From contig NZ_CP147838.1 in NCBI RefSeq assembly GCF_037338445.1, forward strand, positions 558,001 through 622,000: 64,000 nucleotides of DNA, in the 5' to 3' direction. The number at the start of each line of letters is the position of its first letter. Positions within the stretch are counted from its first letter, which is position 1. The notes below the pieces were generated by a model. That model saw only the letters and a program-made list of their open reading frames with translations. It did not search any database and was not told the DNA's origin. This document shows positions 43,666 through 52,830 of this stretch, in pieces. This stretch comes from Salinibaculum sp. SYNS191. GTDB taxonomy: Archaea > Halobacteriota > Halobacteria > Halobacteriales > Haloarculaceae. Position numbers and translations under genes: made by a program.

Positions 43666-44757
43666 CTACCCCGGCGTCGGTCTGGCCGCGTCGCGGACGA
43701 GGCGCACCAGTTCGCCGGTCACGTCCGTCGCCTCCCCCAGAAGGCGGTCCCGCCGAGTCTGCCACTCCGCCGCCGTGTCGCCGTTCTCGACGAGTTCCCT
43801 GACCTTCCTGACCGCGTCGCGGCCGTCCCTGTAGGAGTACAGCAGTCCGTACTCCCGTTCGAGCGCGACGAAGGTGTGCTCGTCCGACTCGCCGGCGGTC
43901 GAGTTCGTCCGCACCGCGGGCGTCCCGAGCATCGCCGCCTCGGTCGACATCGTCCCCGAGTCGCCGACGTAGAGGTCCGCGTGGTAGAGCAAGTCGTGGA
44001 TGAGGTGGGGCGGCGTCGGCAACGGGTGCATCCCGTCGATGTCGGGGACCTCCCCCTCCGCGGAGACGTAGAGCGTCCCGTGGGCGGAGAGGTACGAGGC
44101 CAGTTCCCGCATCGTCACCTGGTCGATGCCGCGGCGGCCGACGTCGTGGTAGGCGTCCCAGCCCGCCAGCCGCATCACGAAGTAGGGCTCGTCGACGGCG
44201 ACACCGTGTGCCGCCAGCGCCTCCGTGCTCGGCGAGAACCGCGCCGGGTGGAGGTACGCCAGTTCCTGAAACGCGAGCACGTACTGCTTCTCCCGGGCGG
44301 CAGTGAGTCCGAGGTCCGGCGGGCGACAGATGACGTCCGCCAGCGGGAGCGTGAGGGCGTGGTAGGCACGGCCGAGGAGCGTGTCCTCGATGTCGGTGTC
44401 CGTCACGACGACGCTGGCCGCACCCACGAGGGCCGCGGCGTGGACCGCCGGCGGACTCACCCTGCTGACGAACACGTCGGGGTCGAACCGACGGGCGGAC
44501 AGCGCCGTCCGTATCTCGCGGACCGCGAGTTCGAGGATGGCCGCCGGGAGGCCGCCGCGGCGGCGCGACAGCGACACGTGGTCGATGTCGTAGGCGTCCA
44601 GCAGCGCGTGGGTGACCTCCTTGTCGCGGGAGAGAACCAGGGTCTCGTGGCCCGCCGCCTCCAGGTCCCGGATGGCGTGTTTGAACAGGTGAACCTGCGC
44701 CGGGTGCTGGATGTCGAACGCTACCTTCACCGGGTCCCTCGAACGTCCTCGGGTCAT
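43666..44757 (-). CDS. DUF354 GT-B-like protein
   Basis: About 363 residues from ATG 44757. GTG 44730 is equally likely because VKVAFDIQHPAQVHLFKHAI is the usual family start. DUF354 proteins look like GT-B glycosyltransferases or UDP-GlcNAc 2-epimerases. The C-terminal part has LYVGDSGTMSTEAAMLGTPAVRTN, a nucleotide-sugar-binding type loop. It is likely a glycosyltransferase of the locus. An ATAACAAT element lies 44 bases upstream of ATG 44757. Confidence 0.8.
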   Translation of the reverse strand: MTRGRSRDPVKVAFDIQHPAQVHLFKHAIRDLEAAGHETLVLSRDKEVTHALLDAYDIDHVSLSRRRGGLPAAILELAVREIRTALSARRFDPDVFVSRVSPPAVHAAALVGAASVVVTDTDIEDTLLGRAYHALTLPLADVICRPPDLGLTAAREKQYVLAFQELAYLHPARFSPSTEALAAHGVAVDEPYFVMRLAGWDAYHDVGRRGIDQVTMRELASYLSAHGTLYVSAEGEVPDIDGMHPLPTPPHLIHDLLYHADLYVGDSGTMSTEAAMLGTPAVRTNSTAGESDEHTFVALEREYGLLYSYRDGRDAVRKVRELVENGDTAAEWQTRRDRLLGEATDVTGELVRLVRDAARPTPG

Positions 44758-44904
44758 AGACAGCAAACTGCCGGCAGTTTGCCGCCTCCCGGTATTGTTA
44801 TGCCGGACATACTCCAGGGAGGCCCGGCGGCGGCGACCGGCGACCCGCGCGCCCCTGTCGGAAACCACTCAATTACCAACACCCGGGAGTTCGTCCCCTC
44901 ACCG

Positions 44905-46017
44905 ATGAACGTGCTCGTTACCGACGGGGCGACGAACAAGGCACTGGCTGTCGTGCGCGCCCTCGGGGACGCCCCGGAACGGCTGGGTGTCTCCTCGCGG
45001 TTCCCCGTCTCCCCCGCCGGGCTCTCGCGGTACGCCGACGACCGTCACTGGCTCCGCGACCGCCGCCCGGATGCACTCGTCGCCGCGTTCAACGACCTCG
45101 CGACCGACGGCAGGTACGACTACCTGCTCCCGGTCGGCGGCGAGACTTTCGAGTTCGTCTCCGAACACCGCGACGAACTGGACTTCCCCGTCGGGGACAT
45201 CCTCCCCGGCCGGGAGGCGATGCGGACCGCCGTCAGGAAGGCCGAGACGTACCGCCTCGCGGACAGGGAGGACGTGCCGGTCCCGAAGACTGTCAGGCTG
45301 ACGAGCGAGGACGGCGTCGACCGCGCCGCGGACGTGGTCGGCTTCCCGGCGGTGCTCAAGACCGGCGTCGAGACCGAAGAACGGTTCGTCCGCCGGGTGG
45401 ACTCGACGGACGAAATCCGGGCGGCGTACCGGGACTACGCCGACAGCCACGAGTCAGCACCGCTCGTGCAGGAGGCGCTGCCGGGCGACGGCCGGGGCTA
45501 TTTCGGACTCTGCGTCGACGGCGAGCTCGTCGCCGGCTACGCCCACCGGCGTATCCGCGAGTACCCGCCCGAAGGCGGTGCGAGCGCCTGCGCGGTCTCC
45601 GAAGACGACGACGAACTTCGGGAGTACAGCGAACGCCTGCTCTCCGCGCTCGACTGGACCGGTGTGGCGATGGTCGAGTTCAAGGAGGCGGCGGACGGGA
45701 CGCCCGCGGTGGTCGAGATGAACCCGAAGTTCTGGGGGTCGCTGGACCTCGCCATCGCGTCGGGACTCAACCTCCCGCGTGCGCTGCTTTCCTACGCCGA
45801 GACCGGTCGCGTCGACAGGTCGGACCTGGAGTTCACGCCCCAGCGCGTCCACTGGCCGCTCTCGGGCGACCTGACACACGCCTGGCGGCGGCCGCGGTCG
45901 GCACCGGCAGTCGCCCGCGACCTCATCTCCCCGGAGACGACGTCGAACCTCCGCGCTGACGACCCGCTTCCTCACACCGTCGAGGCCCTGATAACGCTGG
46001 TCAGGAGGGACATCTGA
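44905..46017 (+). CDS. ATP-grasp ligase (CarB/D-Ala-D-Ala ligase-like)
   Basis: 370 residues: NVLVTDGATNKALAVVRALG at the N-terminus; PVPKTVRLTSEDG, then GFPAVLKTGVETEERFVRRV for the ATP-binding part; and VEMNPKFWGSLDLAIASGLNLP at the metal site. It is related to the ligase at 26244 but not a close copy. It forms an amide or ester through an acyl phosphate; the substrate is unknown. One base separates it from the following LMW-PTP gene, so they form an operon. Confidence 0.82.
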   Translation: MNVLVTDGATNKALAVVRALGDAPERLGVSSRFPVSPAGLSRYADDRHWLRDRRPDALVAAFNDLATDGRYDYLLPVGGETFEFVSEHRDELDFPVGDILPGREAMRTAVRKAETYRLADREDVPVPKTVRLTSEDGVDRAADVVGFPAVLKTGVETEERFVRRVDSTDEIRAAYRDYADSHESAPLVQEALPGDGRGYFGLCVDGELVAGYAHRRIREYPPEGGASACAVSEDDDELREYSERLLSALDWTGVAMVEFKEAADGTPAVVEMNPKFWGSLDLAIASGLNLPRALLSYAETGRVDRSDLEFTPQRVHWPLSGDLTHAWRRPRSAPAVARDLISPETTSNLRADDPLPHTVEALITLVRRDI

Positions 46018-46018
46018 G

Positions 46019-46648
46019 ATGGCCGCGGTCCCGCGGTCGACCAAACTGGCGCGGGTGCCAGGGGCCGTCTACAAGCAGACCAGGCGGGTCCTGGCGCAGC
46101 GGTACTGGGCGCGGTACTTCCGCCGGCGTCCGACCCACCCGGCGCTCGACGAGCAGCGGGCGGCCGAGAGCGTCGGGGAGGCGGACAGGCTGCTCGTCCT
46201 CTGCTGGGGGAACATCTGCCGGAGCCCGATGGCCGAGCGGTATCTGCGAAGTGCGCTGTCGGAGACGCCCGCCGCGGACCTCGCCGTCGAGTCCGCCGGA
46301 CTCGGCGAGCGCGAGGGACGTCCGAGTCCCCCGCTGGCCGTCGAGGCGGCGCGGCGCTACGGGGTCGACCTCTCGGACCACACGTCGGTGTGCGCGACAG
46401 AGTCGATGGTCGCCGACAGCGACTGCGTCCTGGTGATGGACTACCACAACTACCACCTGCTGCAGTCGTCGCACCCGTCGGCGGACGCGGTCTTCTTCCT
46501 CTCGGCGTTCTCGCCGGTCCGCGAGCCGATGGAGATACGGGACCCCGCCGGCGGTGACCGCGAGACCTTCGATTCGATCTACGGCACCATCGCCGCCGCG
46601 CTCGACCGCCTGGCCGCGCAGGTCGTCCCCGCAACCCACCCGCGCTAG
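46019..46648 (+). CDS. Low-molecular-weight protein-tyrosine phosphatase
   Basis: 209 residues. After a ~55-residue basic N-terminal extension, the P-loop CWGNICRSP (C62, R68) gives the CX5R(S/T) signature. The general-acid Asp is in MEIRDPAGGD near residue 180. In bacteria such enzymes (Wzb) dephosphorylate the polysaccharide co-polymerase Wzc. No tyrosine kinase is visible in this window, so the partner is unknown. The N-terminal extension is longer than usual. Confidence 0.85.
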   Translation: MAAVPRSTKLARVPGAVYKQTRRVLAQRYWARYFRRRPTHPALDEQRAAESVGEADRLLVLCWGNICRSPMAERYLRSALSETPAADLAVESAGLGEREGRPSPPLAVEAARRYGVDLSDHTSVCATESMVADSDCVLVMDYHNYHLLQSSHPSADAVFFLSAFSPVREPMEIRDPAGGDRETFDSIYGTIAAALDRLAAQVVPATHPR

Positions 46649-47436
46649 GGACCGACCGGGAGGGACCGGAGCGCCTGGAGGCCGTATTTCGCGGTGTTCT
46701 TCGCCGCGTCGAAAGTTGTCTCGAAGACCCGCTCGGGCAGCGTCGCCGTCCAGCGGTCCGGGTGAGTCAAAAGACAGAAGCGACCGTCGGACCGGGAGGT
46801 GATGAGGTCGACGAGGTCGGGAGTCGTGTCCACCTGGGTCGTCTTGGCGTCGCCGCCGACGGTGTGGTCCTTTATCTTCAGCGGGCCGTCGCGCCAGGTG
46901 CGACCGGTGTCGGAGTAGTAGTGGACGTCGGTGAAGTCCATCGAGAGGTAGGCCTCCCCGGCGAGGTCGTGGGCCGCGAGGCCGTCACCGCTGTTCCACA
47001 TCTCGCGGTTGTCGTGCGGGGTCAGCGGGTTGCCGTGCATGCAAACCGTGTCGACGTCGACGAGGCTGCGGAGCTTCGCGAGGTGTGCGCCGAAGGAGCG
47101 CCGCGCCGCGGTCACGTCGCCGTCGGCGCGGTCGAGGTCCTCGTAGTGGTAGCCGATTTCGTGGCCCAGCCGGTCGATTTCGCAGATGACCTCCGGGTCG
47201 AAGGTGTCCGGGACGGTCCGGACGTAGTAGGTGCTCGCGACGTCGCGCTCGGCCTCGATGCGTGCGAAATCGAGTGCGTTGTCGGGCTTGCGGTCGACGT
47301 CGTGCCGGAGGACGACGAACCGCTCGGGGAGCGCGTCGGCCGCGAGGTACTCCCGGACGGTGAGAAACGCGTAGTCGCTCTCCCGACACGCGTCCAGGAG
47401 GGTCCCGTACATCTCGTAGGTGAAGTCGGCTGGCAT
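46645..47436 (-). CDS. NodB-type polysaccharide deacetylase-like protein
   Basis: 263 residues. FVVLRHDVDRKPDNALDFARIE provides the Asp motif, GHEIGYHYEDLDRADGD the metal His, and MHGNPLTPHDNREMW and LLTHPDRW further family features. There is no signal peptide. It converges on the LMW-PTP gene with a four-base stop overlap. A GTAACAAC element begins 36 bases before ATG 47436. It is only distantly similar to the deacetylase at 36269. Confidence 0.75.
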   Translation of the reverse strand: MPADFTYEMYGTLLDACRESDYAFLTVREYLAADALPERFVVLRHDVDRKPDNALDFARIEAERDVASTYYVRTVPDTFDPEVICEIDRLGHEIGYHYEDLDRADGDVTAARRSFGAHLAKLRSLVDVDTVCMHGNPLTPHDNREMWNSGDGLAAHDLAGEAYLSMDFTDVHYYSDTGRTWRDGPLKIKDHTVGGDAKTTQVDTTPDLVDLITSRSDGRFCLLTHPDRWTATLPERVFETTFDAAKNTAKYGLQALRSLPVGP

Positions 47437-47478
47437 CTGTGAGGGGAGACGCCGCGGGGCGTCGTTGTTACGCGGGGA

Positions 47479-48150
47479 CTAGCCGGTCGTCGTCGACTCG
47501 TCGATGAGCGGCGGCAGTTCCTCCAGGCGCGCGATTTCGACGTTCGCCTCGGCGCGGTCGGCGGGCGCGTCGAGGTGGCTGAACCGGCCGCGCCGGACCC
47601 GCACGGTGCCCATTCCGAGGCGGTTCGGCACCTCGAAGTCGGTGCGCGGGTCGTCGCCAACGTAGATGGTCCCGTCGGGCGGGACCGACAGCCCGGAGAG
47701 CAACCGCTCGAAGGGGTCCCGGTCGGTCTTTGCGGCGTCGAGTCGTGCCGTGGCGACGACCGTCTCGAAGTACTCCGCGAGGCCGAGCATGCGGAGCTTC
47801 CGGTCCACGTTGCGGCCATCGGCGAGGAGGCCGAGCGCGTGCCGGTCCCGGAGGAGTTCGAGGACGGCGGTGGTGTCCCGGTAGGGTGACAGCCCGACGT
47901 CGACGTCGTGGTAGGCCCGGACCATCTCCGTCGTGTGCCGGTCGGGAATCTCGTCGTGACGGTCGAGCAGTCGGTCGAAGATGCCCGGGGTGATTCCCTC
48001 CTCGAAGTAGAGGTCCGCCAGTTCGTTGTGGAGACGGTGGCCAGTCACGTCGGCCAGCCGGTCGGCCGCCGCCCGCAACCCCGCGCGTGCGTACTCGTCG
48101 TAGGGGTACAGCGTGTCGTCGAGGTCGAAACAGACCGCCGAGAGCGTCAT
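47479..48150 (-). CDS. HAD family hydrolase
   Basis: 223 residues. The motif I nucleophile is in VCFDLDDTLYPYDEY, with motif III-IV text TIYVGDDPRTDFEVPNRLGM. The helical cap (about 20-90) and the LLADGRNVDRKLRMLGLAEYFETVV pattern are as in phosphoglycolate-phosphatase-like or nucleotidase enzymes. In this locus it may dephosphorylate a sugar phosphate, but HAD substrates cannot be predicted from sequence alone. It lies 42 bases beyond the deacetylase start, in the same direction. Confidence 0.85.
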   Translation of the reverse strand: MTLSAVCFDLDDTLYPYDEYARAGLRAAADRLADVTGHRLHNELADLYFEEGITPGIFDRLLDRHDEIPDRHTTEMVRAYHDVDVGLSPYRDTTAVLELLRDRHALGLLADGRNVDRKLRMLGLAEYFETVVATARLDAAKTDRDPFERLLSGLSVPPDGTIYVGDDPRTDFEVPNRLGMGTVRVRRGRFSHLDAPADRAEANVEIARLEELPPLIDESTTTG

Positions 48151-48213
48151 CGGCGTCCCACCCCCGCCGAGCCGTCGGCGACGAGGTCCGGCCGAACGGT
48201 CCCAGCCATCGTC

Positions 48214-49296
48214 TCAGGCCTCCGGCGACCCGTCGACGGGCTCCCCGTCGGGCGTCTCCCCGTCACCTCGGACCGACGGCTCGCGCGCGGTCGCCTCCGT
48301 TCGACCCGTCGACCGCTCGGGCCGTTCGAGGTGGCGTTCGAGGTCACGGTTGTCCTCCCGGTCCAGCAGCGTCGCCCAGAGGAGCGTCCCGAGTCCGGCG
48401 GCGAGTCCGAGCAGCCAGGCCGCCGGCCCGTCGCGGGTCCGGCCGAGGACCGCCCCGAACAGGCCGACGCTCGAAACGGCAGAGAGCGCGCCGCCGAGGA
48501 GGTACAGCGGGGCCAGCGGGTGGTAGTCGTGGAGCAGGTACTTCCTGGTCAGTCGGCGGAGAAACCCCCGCAGGAGCATAACCGACACCCGGGGGACGTA
48601 CGCCCGGAGTTCGATGTGGCTCTTCCAGCCGTCCTCGTAGGTAAACTCGGCCGAGTGGGGGACGTCCGCGACCCGCATCTCGGCGGTGTTGAGGCGGACG
48701 AGCAGGTCGTTGCAGTAGCCGTAGTACTCGTAGAGGCCGTCGAGGTCGATAGCTTCGAGCGCCCGCAGGGAGATGGCGCTGTAGCCGTTCTGGGAGTCCA
48801 TCGACCCCCAGTAGCCGCTGGCTATCTTCGTGAGATACGAGAGGACGACGTTGCCGACGAACCGGAACCGCGGCATCGCCCGCCAGTCGGCGGCGTCGGC
48901 GAAGCGGGTCCCTTTCGTGTAGTCGGCCTCGTCCTCGACGATGGGGTCCAGGTACCGCGGGAGGACGGCGGGGTCCATCTGGTCGTCCCCGCCGAGGACC
49001 GCCGTCACGTCGATGCCCTCCGCCCGGGCGCGCCGGTAGCCGGTCTTGATGGCACCGCCGACGCCCCGGTTCTCGTCGTGTCTGACGGGGACGACGAGGT
49101 CGCCGAAGGCGCTGTCGACTTCCGCGTTCCGGGCGGCGGCGTGGCGTCGAATCTCCGCCCAGGTGTCGTCGGTGGAGCCGTCGTCGACCACGTACGCCCG
49201 GTCGACGTAGCCCGGGATGGCGTCGATGACGCTGCCGACGTATCCCTCCTCGTTGTACGCCGGGACCACGACGGCGACGCTGTGGTCCCTATACAT
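48214..49296 (-). CDS. Family 2 glycosyltransferase, dolichyl-phosphate sugar synthase-like
   Basis: 360 residues. The GT-A core VAVVVPAYNEEGYVGSVIDAI, VVDDGSTDDT, and GGDDQMDP with the metal DXD equivalent occupy residues 1-230. Two hydrophobic helices (about 265-320) and a disordered charged tail follow. The layout matches AglD/GtrB-type enzymes that load a single sugar onto the lipid carrier. Its product could feed the GT-C-like protein or AglB. Confidence 0.88.
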   Translation of the reverse strand: MYRDHSVAVVVPAYNEEGYVGSVIDAIPGYVDRAYVVDDGSTDDTWAEIRRHAAARNAEVDSAFGDLVVPVRHDENRGVGGAIKTGYRRARAEGIDVTAVLGGDDQMDPAVLPRYLDPIVEDEADYTKGTRFADAADWRAMPRFRFVGNVVLSYLTKIASGYWGSMDSQNGYSAISLRALEAIDLDGLYEYYGYCNDLLVRLNTAEMRVADVPHSAEFTYEDGWKSHIELRAYVPRVSVMLLRGFLRRLTRKYLLHDYHPLAPLYLLGGALSAVSSVGLFGAVLGRTRDGPAAWLLGLAAGLGTLLWATLLDREDNRDLERHLERPERSTGRTEATAREPSVRGDGETPDGEPVDGSPEA

Positions 49297-49468
49297 TGTC
49301 GCACACCCGGCCAGGTCGGGTCACCCCCGGACTCTCGCTGCCCCCTCCCGGGGCGCTGCCTGCAAACGTGCTCATGCTATCCGAGGTAAGCGGCAGAGAG
49401 CAGGTTAGTAATTCAGCACATTCCCCGGAACTGCCGCGAGTAGGAGCGGACTTCCGAGGGGGGCCGGG

Positions 49469-50050
49469 CTACTTCCGGCCCTGCTGGCCGACGGCCGCCC
49501 GGTGCAGCCAGCGGACGCCCGGCAGTCCGTCGGCGACCCACAGCGCCACTGCCAGGAGAAGCGCGAGCGCCGACAGCGCCAGCGCCGGTGTCGGGCCCTG
49601 CGAGGTGACGTCGGCGACGTACTCGCGGATGTAGACCAGCCCGCGGCCGAGGCCCAGGTCCTCGCCGTAGGGCTCCTGGCGGACGACCGGCCAGAGCAGT
49701 CGGTCGACGGCGAGGGGGTCGCCGGCCCGCAGCGGCGAGACGACGTCGCCGACGAGGTGCGACCAGTAGCCGACGACCAGGGCGACAGCGGCGTCGCGGC
49801 GGCCGCTCCGGGCCAGTAGCCACGCGCCAGCGATACCGACCGGGACCGCGACGAACACGGAGTGAGCGACCGAAAAGCCCGCTGGGAACAGGTCCAGCCC
49901 CCAGGAGAGGGGTTTGTCGACCAGGTCGGGGAGCTGAGTCGCGAAAAGCAAGAGGAGCGCGCCCGCGCCCGCCGGCGACCGCCGGTACAGGCCGTGGACG
50001 ACCAGCGAGAACAGCAGGTAGCCCACGGCGGCGTGCTCCCAGGGCCACAT
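49469..50050 (-). CDS. YdjM/DUF457-like membrane-bound metal-dependent hydrolase
   Basis: 193 residues from ATG 50050. Several hydrophobic helices carry conserved polar residues: EHAAVGYLLFS near the start, FATQLPDLVDKPLSWGL, VAHSVFV, and GYWSHLVGDVV. These His/Asp positions match the LexA-regulated YdjM family predicted to be metal-dependent hydrolases in the membrane. The substrate is unknown. Codons upstream to 50245 give an implausible extension. Confidence 0.8.
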   Translation of the reverse strand: MWPWEHAAVGYLLFSLVVHGLYRRSPAGAGALLLLFATQLPDLVDKPLSWGLDLFPAGFSVAHSVFVAVPVGIAGAWLLARSGRRDAAVALVVGYWSHLVGDVVSPLRAGDPLAVDRLLWPVVRQEPYGEDLGLGRGLVYIREYVADVTSQGPTPALALSALALLLAVALWVADGLPGVRWLHRAAVGQQGRK

Positions 50051-50180
50051 CAGTTCCGTCCCCCCGCTGTCCAGCCGTGGCGGCCGCTGCTGGGGGTGGT
50101 CCACGGCACCGTCGAACTCGGTACTCGGCACACGACAGTTTGCTGGAGCCTGGCGGGAGAGCGATATAGTTATCGAGTGC

Positions 50181-51455
50181 TTACGACCCGGCCCGGGACG
50201 GGACCCAGAACACGAGGACGCCGCCGAGTGTAGCGGCCACCGCACCGAGGCCGGCCAGTACCAGGAACAGCTGGTCCGCGGAGAAGTAGGTCAGCAGCGT
50301 CCCGGCGAGGACGGCACCGATAGCGCCGACGCCGAAGACGCCGAGGTACGTGTAGCCGTAGGAGAGGCCGCGCTTGCCCGCGGGCGTGAACTCGGCGACG
50401 CTGGCCTGGTAGAACGGCTGGACCGAGAACAGGAAAAAGCCCAGGAGGGCGGAGACGACCAGCAGCGCGGGCAGACCCACGGCCGCCGCCGGGAGGAAGA
50501 GCAAGGCGACGACGGCGAGCGCGCCGAAGCCGGCGAGGATGCCCCACTCGGGGCGGTAGCGGTCGGTGAGTTTGCCGGCGGTGTACTGCCCGAGGATGCC
50601 GACCATCAGCAGGCCGACGTAGATGTAGTCGCCGGGGGCGAACTCGCGGCCGCCGAAGGTCACCGGCGACAGCGAGGGCACGTCCCGCAGGAGTTCCGGC
50701 AGGAAGGTCAGGACGCCGCGATAGTAGAGGCCGGAGCAGAAGGTGACCAGAAAGACGAGGACGAACGCGCTGGCGAAGAGCGTCTTCGAACTGGAGAGAA
50801 ACTCGCCGAGCGAGGAGACGCCGCTGCCGGCGCGGCTGTCGCCCCCGCCGCCGTCAGTCTCGGCCACCGCCGCCCGCTCGTCGATGTCGACGCGGATGGC
50901 GTAGAACGCGGCGACGGCTGCCGGGATGGCGAGCAGACCGACCACCACCCGCCAGTCGAGGACGACCAGCAGCAGGATGGTGACCAGCGGCCCGACGGCG
51001 ATGCCGAAGTTGCCGGCCATGCCGTGGTAGGCGAAGGCGCTGCCGCGCTGGGTCACGCCGCGGCTGATGAGCGACAGGCCCGACGGGTGGTAGACGCTGG
51101 CGGAGATGCCCCAGACGACCAGCGCGAGGCCGATGCCGACCGGGGACGGAGCGACCGCGAGCACGAGAAAGGACAACCCCATGCCGACGAGACAGCCGGT
51201 GATGAGCACGCGCGCGTCGAGTTTGTCGACCAGGACGCCGCTGGGGAGCGCGCCCAGCCCGAACAGCGCGTACCCGACGGTGACGAGCGCGCCGAGGCTG
51301 GCCTCCGTCACGGTGAGCTGGGTGACTCCCAGGTTGATGACGTCGAACTCGGAGAGCCAGATCGGAATGAGGACCGGAATCGAGAGCTCGTAGGTGTGGA
51401 CCATCGCGTGTGCGGCCATGACGAGCCCGACGATGGACCGGTCGTTTCCGTTCAC
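50181..51455 (-). CDS. Major facilitator superfamily transporter
   Basis: 424 residues from GTG 51455, with about 12 hydrophobic helices and the MFS inter-helix motif around GALPSGVLVDKLDARVLI near residue 65. The central loop (about 205-235) is acidic and Gly-rich. The substrate is not evident; sugar or drug efflux are both possible. A TATA-like AT-rich patch about 25-35 bases upstream fits this start; the frame stays open far upstream with an Arg-rich, non-coding character. Confidence 0.82.
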   Translation of the reverse strand: MNGNDRSIVGLVMAAHAMVHTYELSIPVLIPIWLSEFDVINLGVTQLTVTEASLGALVTVGYALFGLGALPSGVLVDKLDARVLITGCLVGMGLSFLVLAVAPSPVGIGLALVVWGISASVYHPSGLSLISRGVTQRGSAFAYHGMAGNFGIAVGPLVTILLLVVLDWRVVVGLLAIPAAVAAFYAIRVDIDERAAVAETDGGGGDSRAGSGVSSLGEFLSSSKTLFASAFVLVFLVTFCSGLYYRGVLTFLPELLRDVPSLSPVTFGGREFAPGDYIYVGLLMVGILGQYTAGKLTDRYRPEWGILAGFGALAVVALLFLPAAAVGLPALLVVSALLGFFLFSVQPFYQASVAEFTPAGKRGLSYGYTYLGVFGVGAIGAVLAGTLLTYFSADQLFLVLAGLGAVAATLGGVLVFWVPSRAGS

Positions 51456-51625
51456 GGGGGGAGCTACCGGGGTCGACTCATTGAATCTATTGGTTGCCGG
51501 GGCGCGACAGCCCTCTCCCGGACGGACGCCCACAGCGGCGTCATAACGCGAGCATAACAATACCGGAGGCTCCCGTCGCGGGCCTGTATGCGACACGTGG
51601 AGCCAGCGAGACGGGGGGGAGCCAG

Positions 51626-52558
51626 GTGACCGACAGCGACGGTCCGTGGCCGTCCGGGCAGCGGGTACTCGTGACCGGCGGCGGCGGGTTCGTCGGGGGC
51701 GCACTCGCCGACGCGCTCGTCGGCGACAACGAGGTCCGGGTGCTGGACGACTTCTCGACCGGCGAGCGCGAGCGTGTGCCGGAGGAGGCGACGGTCGTTG
51801 CCGGCGACGTCCGCGACGCCGGGACTGTCAGAGCGGCGATGGACGGCGTGGACGTGGTCTTCCACCAGGCGGGGCTCGTGAGCGTCGACGACTCCACCGA
51901 GCGCCCGGCCGAGAGCGAGTCACGGAACGTCGCGGGGACGGTGCGGGTGCTCGACGCCGCTCGGCGGGCGGACGCACGCGCCGTCGTCGCCTCCTCGGCA
52001 GCGGTCTACGGCCACCCCGAGACCGTTCCAGTCCCCGAGGACGCAGCGCTGTCCCCGACGTCGCCGTACGGCGTCGACAAGGTCGCCGTCGACCACTACA
52101 CGCGGCTGTTCGCCGACCTCTACGACCTGCCGACGGTCGCCCTGCGGTACTTCAACGTCTACGGCCCGGGGCAGCCCGACAGCGGCTACAGCGGCGTCGT
52201 CAGTACCTTCCTCGACCGGGCCAGGGCGGACGAGCCGCTGCCAATCCACGGTGACGGCACGCAGACGCGAGATTTCGTCCACGTCGACGACGTGGTCCGC
52301 GCGAACCTCCGGGCGGCGGAGACGTCCCACGTCGGCCGGGCGTTCAACGTGGGCACGGGCGAGGAGACCACTGTCGAGGGCCTGGCCCGGACCGTCGTGG
52401 ACGTCGTCGGTGCTGACTCCGAACTCGTCCACGCCGACGGGCGACCGGGTGACATCGACCGGAGTGTGGCCGACCTGACGGCGGCCACCCGCGACCTCGA
52501 CTTCCGGCCGCGGACGACGCTGGCCGACGGACTGGCGACGCTCGTGGACGGTAAGTAA
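51626..52558 (+). CDS. NAD-dependent nucleotide-sugar epimerase/dehydratase (GalE-like)
   Basis: 310 residues, extended SDR fold: VLVTGGGGFVGGALADAL binds NAD, the catalytic Ser is in ASSAAVYG, and the YxxxK is SPYGVDKVAVDHY. RYFNVYGPGQ follows. It would interconvert UDP-glucose/UDP-galactose or the acetamido forms. GTG 51626 has a GGGGGAG ribosome-binding site eight bases upstream, which decides the start. An ATAACAAT element lies 72 bases upstream. Confidence 0.88.
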   Translation: MTDSDGPWPSGQRVLVTGGGGFVGGALADALVGDNEVRVLDDFSTGERERVPEEATVVAGDVRDAGTVRAAMDGVDVVFHQAGLVSVDDSTERPAESESRNVAGTVRVLDAARRADARAVVASSAAVYGHPETVPVPEDAALSPTSPYGVDKVAVDHYTRLFADLYDLPTVALRYFNVYGPGQPDSGYSGVVSTFLDRARADEPLPIHGDGTQTRDFVHVDDVVRANLRAAETSHVGRAFNVGTGEETTVEGLARTVVDVVGADSELVHADGRPGDIDRSVADLTAATRDLDFRPRTTLADGLATLVDGK

Positions 52559-52692
52559 CCCGTTCCTAGACACGTCGTAGCATACCAGCCAACGGCGGCG
52601 ACGAGCGTAAGCACGGATGAACGCGGGCGCAGCGGCCGACCGCGAGACACATGCATTACACTTCTGGCTGGTCCGTGAACCGCCCGACATCG

Positions 52693-52736
52693 GGGCGTAT
52701 CTGATACGTATCCGGCACGTATTCTGCACGTACTCA
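52693..52736 (+). repeat. Four CGTA repeats with 11-base period upstream of a promoter
   Basis: Units GCGTAT, ACGTAT, ACGTAT and ACGTAC start at 52695, 52706, 52717 and 52728, one helical turn apart. The second lies inside the palindrome GATACGTATC (52703-52712). A TATTATAC box follows at 52755-52762, then an inverted repeat GGGTAG-N7-CTACCC (52763-52781). The arrangement suggests a regulator array for the gene at 52831. Confidence 0.5.
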
Positions 52737-52830
52737 CGACAAGCTGGACAGATGTATTATACGGGTAGGTTGTAACTACCCCGAACTGGAGGCGCTGTAC
52801 GGCTCGCCGCCACTAACGAGGAAATCAGGA

